64,000 bases of DNA from Palaemon carinicauda (GCF_036898095.1 NC_090726.1:32941628-33005627), one strand, 5' to 3'. Shown: positions 12,749 to 25,430, counted from the first letter of the stretch. Notes: a model not told the origin generated them from the letters alone. Made by a program: numbers and translations.

Positions 12749-12929
12749 GGGCCCGGCTAGACCAAGCGCGGCTAGCGGCGAGGTTAGCGGCAAGAGGTTA
12801 TGGCGGCAAATTGAAACCTTCCCGCGCCTCCTATCTGGCCACCTACATAAGATACCTAAGGTTTCAATTTGCCGCCATAACCTCTTGCCGCTAACCTCGC
12901 CGCTAGCCGCGCTTGGTCTAGCCGGGCCC
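12749..12929. mobile_element. Long-TIR MITE, 181 bp, TTA target duplication
   Basis: TTA flanks the element at 12746-12748 and 12930-12932. The ends GGGCCCGGCTAGACCAAGCG and its exact complement extend into arms of about 70 bp. The centre holds TCCTATCTGGCCACCTACAT. The right half is closely related to the right end of the larger element at 18866-19705. There is no coding sequence. Confidence 0.85.
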
Positions 12930-13075
12930 TTAGTGGGTAGCCTAGTCTTTCGCTGCCTCATGCAAATGCAGACCGTTATTATATTTTTTTCTGTATAGAT
13001 AGAATAAAATCTGGAGACTAAAAAAGCTTAGCGTTACAACTGTTGGAGATTTTTTTTTTTTGTGCTCAATAGTAC

Positions 13076-13271
13076 TATAGTCCATTTCTTTTAGCGAAGC
13101 ATATTTGCACCGACTCGCAGCGGTGCCCTTTTAGCTCGGAAAAGTTTCCTGGTCGCTGATTGGTTAGAATTATCTTGTCCAACCAATCAGCGATCAGGAA
13201 ACTTTTCCGAGCTAAAAGGGCACCGCTGCGAGTCGGTGCAAATATGACTCGCTAAAAGAAATGGAGTATAG
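13076..13271. mobile_element. Foldback element, copy 2
   Basis: Same element as at 9714 and 54301: arms with GCACCGACTCGCAGCGGTGC and AGCTCGGAAAAGTTTCCT, and edges CTATAGTCC / GGAGTATAG. The central spacer (TTAGAATTATCTTGTCC) is in the opposite orientation to copy 1, as expected for a near-symmetric palindrome. Confidence 0.9.
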
Positions 13272-13438
13272 TTGGGAAGGAAAACCATAGAGATTGTACC
13301 AACATTCATCCGACCAAGTCCATTCTTTGTAAGAGTTCAACCAACTTGTATTGCAGGCACTCCATGTGATGTCTCCATCCCACATACAAAAGAAAATTTG
13401 CTGGGAATAAGTTATGCAAACTTTCGAGTTTTATTCAT

Positions 13439-13440
<2 letters not shown>

Positions 13441-13514
<74 letters not shown>

Positions 13515-13521
13515 ATATATA

Positions 13522-13593
<72 letters not shown>

Positions 13594-13603
13594 GTGTGTA
13601 TAT

Positions 13604-13635
<32 letters not shown>

Positions 13636-13728
13636 ATGTTTATATATACATATATATGTGTATATATGTATATATGTATATATATATACATATATATGTG
13701 TATATATGTATATATGTGTATATATGTA

Positions 13729-13810
<82 letters not shown>

Positions 13811-13813
13811 TAC

Positions 13814-13901
<88 letters not shown>

Positions 13902-13907
13902 TGTCTT
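13441..13907. repeat. (CT)n-(AT)n-(GT)n compound microsatellite
   Basis: About 70 bp of CT, then about 350 bp of AT with GTATATATGT-type variants, then about 43 bp of GT. It creates long spurious Tyr/Ile frames. Confidence 0.98.
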
Positions 13908-15419
13908 TGCACTCGTACATATATAATACTAGAATTCTTCGATCATTTTAACATCTTTGTTTACGATTTTTTTTTAACTCGGCCTTACATCTGAATACAT
14001 ATAGGCTACTGTAGTTGATTTCATTTTTTTTTCACTTGCTACAAAGCACACAATACAAATAAAGAAGGTTAGAAACTTATTAGTCTTATCATTATCATCA
14101 TTATTACTGCTTCTATTATCATTCCAATACATTATAAGAGTTTTTGTTGTTGTTTTTAGCATCTTGGATCGTTATAAGCAGGTACGTCATTTTTATGGTA
14201 CTGTACGACATTTTTATGGTACTGTACGATATTTCTTAGCTGTTTGGTACAACAATTGGACCAAAAGTATCTGGCAACGCCTGCATGATACATTTCTTCC
14301 CTTCGACTCTATTTTCCTAAAATATTTTACTGGTTGTCACACCTAGATTACGAAAAGTAAATTGCATTACACTATCAAATTAAAGTCCTCTGCCGTTGTC
14401 TTTAAGTGATAATTAAATATATAGAAAATATTAAGTTCTTTGTTCTTTAATTGATTGGTTTGGGGTTTTCTGGCGTCCTGGCATCCAAGGCCATTGACGC
14501 CGAAATTATGAATTGTTGTGATTTCATAAAATCTGAAATGCAACACAGTCTTTCCAGGTCAAAAGGAAGAGGAGAGATGTGCACGAGCCATAAAGCGAGG
14601 ACTGGAGAGGACAGCCCAGGAAATGCTGTGTGAAAGAGAGAATTCTCATTCAGATACCAATGAAGTTTCTCCAGAAGTCTCTGTTCAAGAAATTATTCCA
14701 CAGCTTGAAGAAAGTTCCAAACAAAATAGAATTAAACAAGCAGAGGGAGTTGAGGAGCTGAAGAAAAAGATAGAACATTTGGAAAAGACCAATCAAGAAC
14801 TCCTGAAACTGGTTAGTTTGGAAACGGAAGTGACGGAAGCTAAGTTTACATTAACTGAAATAAACAAGGTATTTCAACCTGTGCTAAGTACGACACAGAT
14901 CAAATCTCTCATTGCTAATAAGTCTGTCTGTCAATGGAGCGATGATGACATATCGTTAGCTTTCACTCTCAGAAGCATGAGCACCAAATGCCATTCATAT
15001 TTGCGAACTAAAAGAGGATTTCCTCTGCCATCAAAAAGTACACTGAATAAACGAGCGCAAAATCTCAAATGTGAGCCGGATATTTTGCATTCGATTCTGT
15101 CACTGATGAAGGCAAAATCAGAAACAATGACGGAAATTGAAAAACTTCCCGTTATTTCATTGGATGAAATGAATATTTCTAGTAAGTGACAAAGGGATGG
15201 ACGTTTTGTATGAACCTCATGATAAAGTTCAAGTGGTTATGTTAAGAGGTTTGACGGCAACCTGGAATCAACCCATATACTACCAATATGATGACTCTAA
15301 TGTGCATAAAAAACTGACTAGATATCATTGTAAATGTTGAAAAGGCTGGATTTGCCGTTGGGGCAATTGTCCATGATCTTGGACCCACTAATTTGAGGGT
15401 TTGGAAAGAATTCGGGATT

Positions 15420-17459
15420 GATCCCCTTAACCCATGAAAAGTCTTTTTTAAAAACCCATGTGCTGAAAGGAATGTCTGATCCCCTTAACACAGAAAAAGT
15501 CTTCTTTTAAAAACCCATGTGCTGACAGGAATGTCTGATCACCTTAACCCGTGAAAGGTCTTTTTTAAAAACCCATGTGCTGACAGGAATGTCTGAGCCC
15601 CTTAACCCGTGAGAGGTCTTTTTTAAAAACCCATGTGCTGACAGGAATGTCTGAGCCCCTTAACCCGTGAGAGGTCTTTTTTAAAAACCCATGTGCTGAC
15701 AGGAATGTCTGATCCCCTTAACCCAGAAAAAGTCTTTTTTAAAAACCCATGTGCTGGCAGGAATGTCTGATCCCCTTAACCCATGAAAGGTCTTTTTTAA
15801 AAACCCATGTGCTTACATGAATGTCTGATCCCCTTAACCCTTGAAAGGTCTTTTTTAAAAACCCATGTGCTGACAGGAATGTCTGATCCCCTTAACCCAG
15901 AAAAGGTCTTTTTTTAAAAACCCATGTGCTGGCAGGAATGTCTGATCCCCTTAACCCATGAAAGGTCTTTTTTTAAAAACCCATGTGCTGACAGGAATGT
16001 CTGATCCCCTTAACCCATGAAAGGTCTTTTTTAAAAACCCATGTGGAGACAGGAATGTCTGATCCCTTAACCCAGAAAAGGTCTTTTTTTAAAAACCCAT
16101 GTGCTGACAGGAATGTCTGATCCCCTTAACCCATGAAAGGTCTTTTTTAAAAACCCATGTGCTTACAGGAATGTCTGATCCCCTTAACCCATGAAAGGTC
16201 TTTTTTAAAAACCCATGTGGAGACAGGAATGTCTGATCCCTTAACCCAGAAAAGGTCTTTTTTTAAAAACCCATGTGCTGGCAGGAATGTCTGATCCCCT
16301 TAACCCATGAAAGGTCTTTTTTTAAAAACCCATGTGCTGACAGGAATGTTTGATCCCCTTAACCCTTGAAAGGTCTTTTTTAAAAACCCATGTGGAGACA
16401 GGAATGTCTGATCCCTTAACCCAGAAAAGGTCTTTTTTTAAAAACCCATGTGCTGGCAGGAATGTCTGATCCCCTTAACCCATGAAAGGTCTTTTTTTAA
16501 AAACCCATGTGCTGACAGGAATGTCTGATCCCCTTAACCCATGAAAGGTCTTTTTTAAAAACCCATGTGGAGACAGGAATGTCTGATCCCTTAACCCAGA
16601 AAAGGTCTTTTTTTAAAAACCCATGTGCTGACAGGAATGTCTGATCCCCTTAACCCATGAAAGGTCTTTTTTAAAAACCCATGTGCTTACAGGAATGTCT
16701 GATCCCCTTAACCCTTGAAATGTCTTTTTTAAAAACCCATGTGCTGACAGGAATGTCTGATCCCCTTAACCCAGAAAAGGTCTTTTTTTAAAAACCCATG
16801 TGCTGGCAGGAATGTCTGATCCCCTTAACCCATGAAAGGTCTTCTTTTAAAAACCCATGTGCTGGCAGGAATGTCTGATCCCCTTAACCCATGAAAGGTC
16901 TTTTTTTAAAAACCCATGTGCTGACAGGAATGTCTGATCCCCTTAACCCATGAAAGGTCTTCTTTTAAAAACCCATGTGCTGACAGGAATGTCTGATCCC
17001 CTTAACCCATGAAAGGTCTTTTTTAAAAACCCATGTGGAGACAGGAATGTCTGATCCCCTTAACCCATGAAAGGTCTTTTTTTAAAAACCCATGTGCTGA
17101 CAGGAATGTCTGATCCCCTTAACCCATGAAAGGTCTTTTTTAAAAACCCATGTGCTTACAGGAATGTCTGATCCCCTTAACCCTTGAAAGGTCTTTTTTA
17201 AAAACCCATGTGCTGACAGGAATGTCTGATCCCCTTAACCCATGAAAGGTCTTTTTTAAAAACCCATGTGCTTACAGGAATGTTTGATCCCCTTAACCCT
17301 TGAAAGGTCTTTTTTAAAAACCCATGTGCTGACAGGAATGTCTGATCCCCTTAACCCAGAAAAGGTCTTTTTTTAAAAACCCATGTGCTGGCAGGAATGT
17401 CTGATCCCCTTAACCCATGAAAGGTCTTTTTTAAAAACCCATGTGCTGACAGGAATGTC
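15420..17459 (+). repeat. 58-bp tandem array derived from P transposase codons, about 35 units
   Basis: The unit is 57-60 bp, roughly GATCCCCTTAACCCATGAAA, GGTCTTTTTTAAAAACCCAT, GTGCTGACAGGAATGTCT. The flanking transposase frame runs straight into the first unit and straight out of the last. One unit reads DPLNP-x-KVFFKNPCADRNV, which is what belongs between WKEFGI and IIFADAPH. Variants (GTGGAGACAG, GTGCTTACAG, CCCAGAAAAGG) recur in order, so multi-unit blocks were copied. Unit length and TGA codons break the frame. Confidence 0.95.
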
Positions 17460-17786
17460 ATCATATTTGCTGATGCTCCCCATATGATATATTTAATTAG
17501 AAATCATTTTCTGGATCACGGGTTTCTTATGGAAAATGGGAATAGCTTATCGGGTGCCTGTGTCCGTGAAATGCTAATGAAAACCGTATCAGAGTATGCC
17601 TTAACATATAAAATTAATAAAACACATATCAATGTAAGTGGCTTACATAGACAGCGTGTAAAGTATACTGCACAGCTACTTTCAAAGTCATGTGCTAAGG
17701 CATTGTATTTTTTAGGAGAAGGGCTTATTAGAGAGCAACAATTGGAAGGAAACTGCCTATTTTATAGCTGCAGTGAATGAATGGAT

Positions 17787-18044
17787 CGATGTCACGAATT
17801 CCTCTATGATGTTAGGAGACATAAAAGCTCGATGTCATGAATTCCTCTATGATGTTAGGAGACATAAAAGCTCGATGTCATGAATTCCTCTATGATGTTA
17901 GGAGACATAAAAGCTCTATGTCATGAATTCCTCTATGATGTTAGGAGACATAAAAGCTCGATGTCATGAATTCCTCTATGATGTTAGGAGACATAAAAGC
18001 TCGATGTTATGAATTCCTCTATGATGTTAGGAGACATAAAAGCC
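17787..18044 (+). repeat. 43-bp tandem array derived from P transposase codons, six units
   Basis: CGATGTCATGAATTCCTCTA plus TGATGTTAGGAGACATAAAAGCT repeats six times with only 1-2 differences. The transposase reads into the first unit as NEWIDVTNSSMMLGDIKA and out of the last as DIKARNAFGRDLDSQ. Since 43 is not divisible by three, each copy shifts the frame. Confidence 0.95.
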
Positions 18045-18865
18045 CGCAATGCATTTGGGAGAGATTTGGATAGCCAGAAAAGTGTTCTAAAAAGAATGAT
18101 TGATGCTATGCTGGGAATGAATGCAAAAAATCCAAAATCTAATTGCCTTTACAAATTCCAAAAAAGGTGTGATATTATCTTGTCACTCAATGATTGGGCT
18201 ATATAACATGCTAAAACAGAGTCTATGACATTTCTTGTATTATGACAAGGGGATTGAAATAAGACTGTCTTGAAATTTTTGTTTTTTTGGATGTATTAGG
18301 CAGATGAGGGGTTCTCATGATCATCCCGATGCAGTTAATTTTAAATACAGATTGAAAAACTTTTTTCTAGGTAGGGATATTGAACTTGTTAGCGATAAGG
18401 CAAACTGCGAAAAAGGAAATGGAAACCTTGACCCGTTATCCCATGAAATGGTATCATCTGGACGTGATGGAAATGGACCTGATAAATCTTTCAATGACAG
18501 GGAACTGGCCTTAGAAATATGTATGACAAACATAATTTTTAGAGACCTGGAATTTGATGTGGATCTTAAGAATGACGAAATGCTCCCCGAGGAAACAGAA
18601 TTTGCCAAATGTCAGAAATCCAGAGACACCACAGGATCTGTTATCGAGGAAGTTTTTGTTTAAATATCAAAATTTAGGGTATATTGTTGATAGCAAGACG
18701 TCAAAATCGCTCAAAATCCGTTTTATTTTTTTTTTTTATTTGGAAAGGTATCCTTGCATCGTGTTACTACGTATACCTGTCAATCAATGCTGTCAAAGGA
18801 GACCATACGAGGTGTGACGTCATGCGCAGACTGAACGTATTTTCGCTCGCTGATGAGCCGACCTT

Positions 18866-19215
18866 GGGCTCGGCCACACCAAGCGCGATGAGCGGCGCGG
18901 TAACGGCATGACTCGGGCGGCAGGCCAGCGACAAAATGTTGGGTGGCCACACCTCTATTGCTCCTCACTCTCAGCTTTCGAAGATAGCCTTCCTCGTAAA
19001 CAGGACGATGGTATTTGAGTAGGAAATTACCTCCGATTGAAAATCTTTATTTTAATCTGAACAATAAATTGCACAAAGAGTCTGGATTCACGATTTTAAT
19101 AAATAGAGAAGGGAAAATAAAGTTAATTTTGAAATTAATGTCGCCAGTATCGTTTGTACGACGACAGATTTAATGAATATCTGCATATTTCACAAGTCTT
19201 TTGATTCTTTGATAG

Positions 19216-19290
<75 letters not shown>

Positions 19291-19705
19291 GGTATATATA
19301 TAACTAAATGGTGATTAAATAGGTTGCAAAGCACAAAACGGCGTAAGCCTACCCACTATTGTATTACCATCCATTTGCAGTTGATCGCCATAACTTCCAT
19401 TTATTTAATTTATTTTTACTCCCCGAAACACCTCCCAATAAATTGTTGATTAGTTATGGCTGGAAACGAAGAACTGAACGCGTACCCCTTCAGGAACTGA
19501 TGAAAAATGGTGTATTCTTGGGTGAAGACGCTCGAACCGCCGCGGTTTTTTAAAACATGAAACATAGTCTGGCGGCAGCTGCAGTGGTTGGAGGCTTCTC
19601 GTGCCTCCTATCTGGCCACATACATAAGATACCATAGGTTTCAATTTGCCGCTAGAACCTCTTCCCGCTAACCGTGCCGTTAGTCGCGCTTGGTGTGGCC
19701 GAGCT
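18866..19705. mobile_element. TIR element of about 840 bp, related to the MITE at 12749
   Basis: The left end GGGCTCGGCCACACCAAGCG and the right end, complementary GAGCTCGGCCACACCAAGCG, extend imperfectly to about 45 bp. The right 115 bp (TCCTATCTGGCCACATACAT ... GTGGCCGAGCTC) closely match the MITE at 12749-12929. An (AT)n run occupies 19218-19285. No transposase frame is visible, so it looks non-autonomous. A clean target duplication is not visible (TTG left, TTT right). Confidence 0.65.
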
Positions 19706-19903
19706 CTTTCACAGACTAGGAGATTCGATGGATACGGTCTGTCTCATCCGCCAGGGAACAATACATCTCTAGTAATATGGAGCTATGTATGAATACTAAA
19801 CCTTTAGTTGGATGGTAAACAGATTGCAAAAAAAAACAAACAATAAAATTTTCAATATGCAATGATGGTGTCACAATTAAATATGATTCTTATCATCATC
19901 AGA

Positions 19904-20155
19904 ACTCGTTATTTCCTTTAGTCGCTACAACCTCACCATCCTTGTGAGCCAAGGATGGGGGTTTGAGGGGAGCCTATAGGTCTATCTGCTGAGTCATCAG
20001 CAGCCATTGTCTGGCCCTCCTTGGTCCTAGCTTGGGTGGAGAGGGGGCTTGGGTGCTGATCATATTTAATAGGGTCAGTCTCTAGGGCATTGTCCAGCTT
20101 GATAGGGCAATGCCAGTGTCCCTTGTCCCTGCCATTCATGAGTGGCCTTTAAGCC
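19904..20155 (+). mobile_element. tRNA-derived SINE, 5'-truncated copy 1
   Basis: It starts at AACTCGTTATTTCC, just after the tRNA-like head seen in the copy at 26305-26645, and shares the whole body (CTGCTGAGTCATCAGCAGCC, GTCAGTCTCTAGGGCATTGT) down to CATTCATGAGTGGCCTTTAA. Confidence 0.75.
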
Positions 20156-20830
20156 TTTAATAGCTTCATTTTACATATTTCATGTGTAACTACAACACCT
20201 CTTCTGCGTGCTAACGAGTGTAGTATTTAAAAGCCTTCGACTTTGTCTTAAATACTGTTGCGAGCCGAGAGAAGGTTGTGAACTCAAAGGCAGTGTGAGA
20301 GCAACTGAGTTAGTTTATTAAAGAACACTCTCCTTTATATACAAAATCTCTAAGCAACAAGAATTTTCATGTTCAAATATTGACACTGTTACAGAGGAGA
20401 AAAGCAGACATGAATTTTCAGGTTCGTTTTAGTGCGAGGGGAGAGCGAAGATACAAGCACAAAATGAACTATGTACGATCGTGTGACACACGGTTGGTAC
20501 AATACCACCTACAATCTACTGCAAGGCTGTTTTCACCTCTCGATTCTATCAATCCCTTCTTCCTCATTCTACATTCCAGATTATTCCACTGGTACATTCT
20601 TTAATCATTCTTCTATGATTAGCTATCTTAGTTTGCAATCATTTCTTTTAAAAGTCTTTTAAACCCCTAGATAGATTTAATTTTCCACTTTTCCCGGTTG
20701 ATTCTCCTAACACGCCTGACTGGTAGAGTTGGCTTCATTAATTCCGGTACTCTTCTTGGGAAGCTAAGGAGACATCATTGTACCGGAATTAATGAAGCCA
20801 ACTGTACGAACCATTCAACGGTGTTCAGGT
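20156..20830. other. No gene seen; contains a 23-bp perfect hairpin
   Basis: The only structure found is the perfect inverted repeat AGTTGGCTTCATTAATTCCG(GTA) at 20727-20749 and 20781-20803, with a 31-bp loop. The stretch from 20265 (TGTTGCGAGCCGAGAGAAGG) has the feel of an LTR, but no second copy is present. Confidence 0.4.
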
Positions 20831-21345
20831 TCAGGTTCAGGTTCTGGGCGCCTCTGTGTCTTTTAGTTTTGTGTGTTCCTTATTTTCACTAGTTTTTCTC
20901 TTTTCATCCACATTTGTTGTAGTATACTTTTCTTATTTTCAATATTCTCTTCACAAAACAGGAATTTTCCAACTGTTTGTGCACTATCTTCTTCGTATGG
21001 TTGTTGGAGCTCAATTGCTTTTATTCTTATATCACTAAACTGTGGACAATATAATATAAAGTGGTTAGCATTTTCTTCTACATCACAGAATACACAGTTT
21101 ATATTTCCATCTTGGTGTCTGTTTCTTATATTCAAGCCCAATGAGTTTGTCCTTGCTCTGAATAATAAAATTGACGTGAGACTTTGGTGTCCAGGTATCC
21201 TCTTCTCTTGTCTATGAAGAAGAGTGTGACAACTGGAGTTACCGAGGTAGATGATTGTGCAATGTTGGACATTCGAGCACCCTCGCCTCCCAGACGCCGG
21301 TAAGATGAGGCAATAGTCTGCGTCCTGAATGCTAGTATAAGTCAT
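20831..21345 (-). pseudogene. LINE C-terminal fragment with zinc-knuckle-like motif
   Basis: This 160-residue minus-strand frame contains LLFRARTNSLGLNIRNRHQD followed by CVFCDVEENANHFILYCPQF. This CxxC...H...C pattern is the C-terminal zinc-binding motif of several LINE polyproteins. The frame starts from an internal ATG and lacks the reverse transcriptase. Three CAGGTT units at 20826-20845 lie just beyond its 3' end and may be its tail. Confidence 0.65.
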
Positions 21346-21985
21346 ATTTTTGTGTTAACGTGTGTGAATGATAATTATTTAAAGATTAGTACCCCCTTTG
21401 TCGACTGTCTACTTTTAAGATTTTGAGTCTTGTAATATTTCTTTCATGATAACGTAAAGAAATCGTATCTTTCAAGGTATTCGGTGCTCGGTGAAGCAAT
21501 ATCACACGCAACTGAAACGGGAAAATGAAAACCAGCTTATTTATTTATTTATGTTTATTTTACAATTGGCCGCCTTAAGCCAGACATGATCGTTTTCTTT
21601 GACGGAAATGACGACCCTAAATGTTTCGACGCGGTCTAAACATTTAGGGTTGTTATTTCCGCTGCTACAGTCAGTATCATTCAACTGGAATCCTCACTTC
21701 GAAGAACTGAAAGTATATACTTTATAACGGACGAAGAAAACAGAACCGTATATAAGAAAATAGTATTTATAATAATGTAATCTTCAAGAAACGTGACAGT
21801 ATTGCTTTTTCTAAAGGAAAAAAGAAAATTCTTCAATACTGTCTAGGCTTCATAAATCATGCTTTAGCAAAAGCCATTTCGAAAACAGATTGCACGAATT
21901 AAATTCAGCAACAATAGGCCTACTCATTTAAATAACGATAAAAAGAAAACAAACTAACGTAATTGTTAAATATGATTGTTGAGAA
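21346..21985. other. No gene seen; contains a 24-bp imperfect hairpin
   Basis: The inverted repeat CGGAAATGACGACCCTAAAT.. (21603-21626) and its complement (21638-21661, two mismatches) enclose an 11-base loop. The rest is unremarkable. Confidence 0.4.
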
Positions 21986-22686
<701 letters not shown>

Positions 22687-22839
22687 TCATTGATGCGTTA
22701 GACAGCGAAGCAACGGGAAACGCGGTTTTCCTAATTATTTCTGATGCTAAACGAATTATAGTTTAGCTTTTCGGCTAAAACAGTCATGATGGAATTTGAT
22801 GCTTATGGAAGTGTAGACGCAAGTGGAATTTTTCCTCAG

Positions 22840-23195
22840 ATTTCTTAGCTCTTAGTTTGTCTATTATTTATGGTAAGTTAGCAATTGTTCTCTAGTCTTG
22901 GGTAGTGCCATAGCCTCTGTACCATGGTCTTCCATTGTCTTGGGGTAGAGTTCTCCTGCTTGAGCGTACACTTGTGCACACTATTCAGTCTAATTTTTCT
23001 TCCTCTTGTTCTGTTAAAGTTTTATAGTTTATATAGGAAATATTTATTTTAATGTTGTCACTGTTCTTGAAATATTTTATTTTTCCTTGTTTCCTTTCCT
23101 AATTGGGCTATTTTCCCTGTTGGGGCCCCTGGGCTTTTAGCATCCTGCTTTTCCAACTAGGGTTGTAGCTTAGCATTTAATAATAATAATAATAA
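22840..23195 (+). mobile_element. LINE 3' UTR with (TAA)n tail (family B)
   Basis: A longer copy of the family B 3' end: CTCTTGTTCTGTTAAAGTTT, TATAGTTTATATAGGAAATA, GGGCTATTTTCCCTGTTGGG, CCTGCTTTTCCAACTAGGGT, then TAATAATAATAATAA. Confidence 0.75.
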
Positions 23196-23778
23196 GAGAG
23201 TACTTTTAGCACTTTTAGAGCAGGGTGGTCCAACCTTTTCCATGCCAAAGGCCACATTACCTGAAATCCTTGATGGCACGGGGAAAAGAATAAGATTAAT
23301 GTCACAATTATAATTCCTGGTGCAGTAACTGAAGGGGAGCACCTGCACCCAAGGGGAGAGGATTCATTTCCTTTATATAAGTGATTTTTTTTTACCAAGT
23401 ATGTAGATGCACTTGAAGATTTTCCCCCATACTTTCTTGTATATGAATATTATTTTTTCCCTGAGACAAAAAAGAAAAAGAAAAAACTTAGTTCTTTTAA
23501 TATTTAACTTCAATTCATAATTAAAGTACATGTGATATACAAAAAGAGAAAAAAAGATATAAACAACTCAGATACTAGTATTTAGTAATAATTTCTAATT
23601 ATAGAATAAGAAAAAATAGAACCTTTCACAGTTCTATTCCTATTTAACTTCAAATTACTGTGCAATCAAAGTAAATCTACACACAACCACAACCATATAT
23701 AAATATATATATGTATATATATATATATATGTATACATATACATATATATGTTATATATATGTATATATATACATATA

Positions 23779-23841
<63 letters not shown>

Positions 23842-23890
23842 TCTCAAATTCACAATATAACTGGTCAAGTTTTCCACAAAAAAAAAAAAG
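23196..23890. repeat. AT-rich spacer ending in (AT)n microsatellite
   Basis: No gene is seen in 23196-23693. An AT run with ATATGT variants covers about 23694-23839 and an A-run lies at 23879-23889. Confidence 0.7.
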
Positions 23891-23899
23891 ATGAGTATG

Positions 23900-25160
23900 T
23901 TCCATTATTTCTGTTCAATTCATGACAAAAAGGGAAGTGAAGTGTTTTGGATCATTCTTGTTTAAGCATTCACTGAAAAGTTGCAGCATTTTACGGAGAG
24001 AATCAACATGTCCTACTAACTGGGAAACATTCTGTAATTTTCCTTGTAGGTTCATGTTTAGAACGTTCAGGTGGGCAGTCGTTACCTGCAAGAATTGCTG
24101 GGGAGGAAAGAAAGTCTTTATCGTGTAGCTGAACAGTGTTCTGAATGACTAATATGCTGATTTTATAGAAATGGTAGTAGCATTGAGCCCCCTAACACGT
24201 AATATAGTGGCAGGTCACTGTTTAGTTTTTCCAGGAATTATATAAATCTATGCCTAAGGAAATATTTCCGACTCTGATTAAGTTCGCAATACTGACAATA
24301 CTTGTCATGGCATCACGCATCTGCAATATTTTGCTTCATAAGGCCTCTTGGTGAATAATACAGTGCAGTGGAATGCAATGAACTCCATTTTTCTTTAAAA
24401 GACCAACTAACCCCACATTACTGCCAACCATAGCTTCCGTACTATCACTTATAATGCAGGAACACATTTTAAACCCTCCATATACATTGACCACGTATAT
24501 GAGGGAAACGTATATATATCAGAACCTCTGCTATCATCATTCAATGACTGCATCTTGAGAAGTTCTTCGTGTACCACAAAATCTTCGCCAATGGTACCGG
24601 GAAATACGAGTAACCCACTTGTGTCACTTACATCAGTGCTGTCATCTAAGACGGATTTTGAAGCGAAGCGAAAAATCTATTTTTGGGCTCAAGCCATGTC
24701 GTCCTGATGGAAGTTCCTTAAAGTAGCCTCCTTAAGGGATATATGTACTACAGTGATATTCCCAGAGAATTTTACCTTTAGGTATCCAGAATTCTAACTC
24801 CTGGCCCGAATATCCTTAAATTTTCTCTCAAGGATATCGCATAATACTTTCAATTTTTTTTACTACCAGGTGCATTTTCTTCGGCAACCTCTTGTGCTAT
24901 TTTACTGCACACTGCTTTGTTAATTCTCCACCCATAAATGATTTTTTTATTTCTTATAAGCACCAAAGTAACTTCTTATAAACCAGTAAGACTATTTATA
25001 GCTGTTTGTGGTTTTCAGACGTTATGTAGCCCATGATTTTGCTGTTGATATTTGCCCATCAAGATATTCAATATACCACTTCGTGATTTTCCCGCAATTA
25101 AGCATACTTTCCTTTGTGCAATGTCTCACATTGACTTCGAACATATTCCTTAAGAACAAA
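23900..25160 (-). pseudogene. hAT-type transposase relic (GTF2IRD2/SCAND3-like)
   Basis: Minus-strand frames from 25160 downward read, in order, VRHCTKESML with a Lys-rich N-terminal segment; SYKVSLLVYKK and FMGGELTKQCAVK (24880-24980); SVLDDSTDVSDTSGLLVF (24590-24680); GSNVGLVGLLKKNGVHCI-like (24370-24450); and finally HLNVLNMNLQGKLQNVSQLV plus a SLRKMLQLF-like segment (23930-24080). This is the order of the BED-finger/hAT transposase lineage that also gave rise to GTF2IRD2-like proteins. Several frameshifts and stops exist, and about 150 bp at 24690-24840 do not fit and may be an insertion. No termini were identified. Confidence 0.7.
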
Positions 25161-25424
25161 ACGTATTTGATGCCACACAATATTCTTCCCATTTCATATC
25201 ATATGCTCTGTTCATATCAGAGCACTTTATTTTCTTACTTAGACTCAATATGGAAAGACGTTATGAACAATAGTGCTTAACTGCAAAACAGAGGCAAGCT
25301 GAAAACTATTCGAAACAGCTGGGGCTTCATCCCCATTCTATTCACGGGGTTTTCATTATTATTATTATTATTATTCTATCTACCGTCAAAGGAAAATAAA
25401 CATTGGCATTGAACACATAGCTTG

Positions 25425-25430
<6 letters not shown>

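Larger units (their letters stand above)
14623..18663 (+). pseudogene. P-element (THAP9-like) transposase relic, copy A
   Basis: Frame 14623-15189 (188 residues) contains a coiled coil (about residues 45-65). It is followed by TTQIKSLI, WSDDDISLAFTLRSMSTK and GFPLPSKSTLNKRAQ, the conserved pre-catalytic region of P-type transposases. Shifted frames at 15190-15420 give VQVVMLRGLTATWNQPIYY and VGAIVHDLGPTNLRVWKEFG, an RNase H-like catalytic segment. After a 2-kb repeat the protein resumes at 17460 with IIFADAPHMIYLIRNHFLDH. After a second repeat comes 18044-18206. At 18304-18663 lies the C-terminal HDHPDAVNFKYRLKNFFLG motif, shared with copy B at 31117-31870. No N-terminal THAP zinc finger was found. 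Frameshifts, stops and two arrays mean it is dead. Confidence 0.85.

Noticed and set aside
15420..17459. CRISPR-like array with repeats of constant length
   Set aside because: The units are contiguous with no unique spacers, and the sequence is eukaryotic and derived from a transposase.
14623..18663. P/THAP9-like protein as a domesticated host gene
   Set aside because: Frameshifts, stops and two tandem arrays break the frame, and a second truncated copy is at 31117. It is a transposon relic.
20826..20845. CAGGTT repeats as a telomere-like array
   Set aside because: Only three units, not the arthropod TTAGG motif; more likely a LINE tail.
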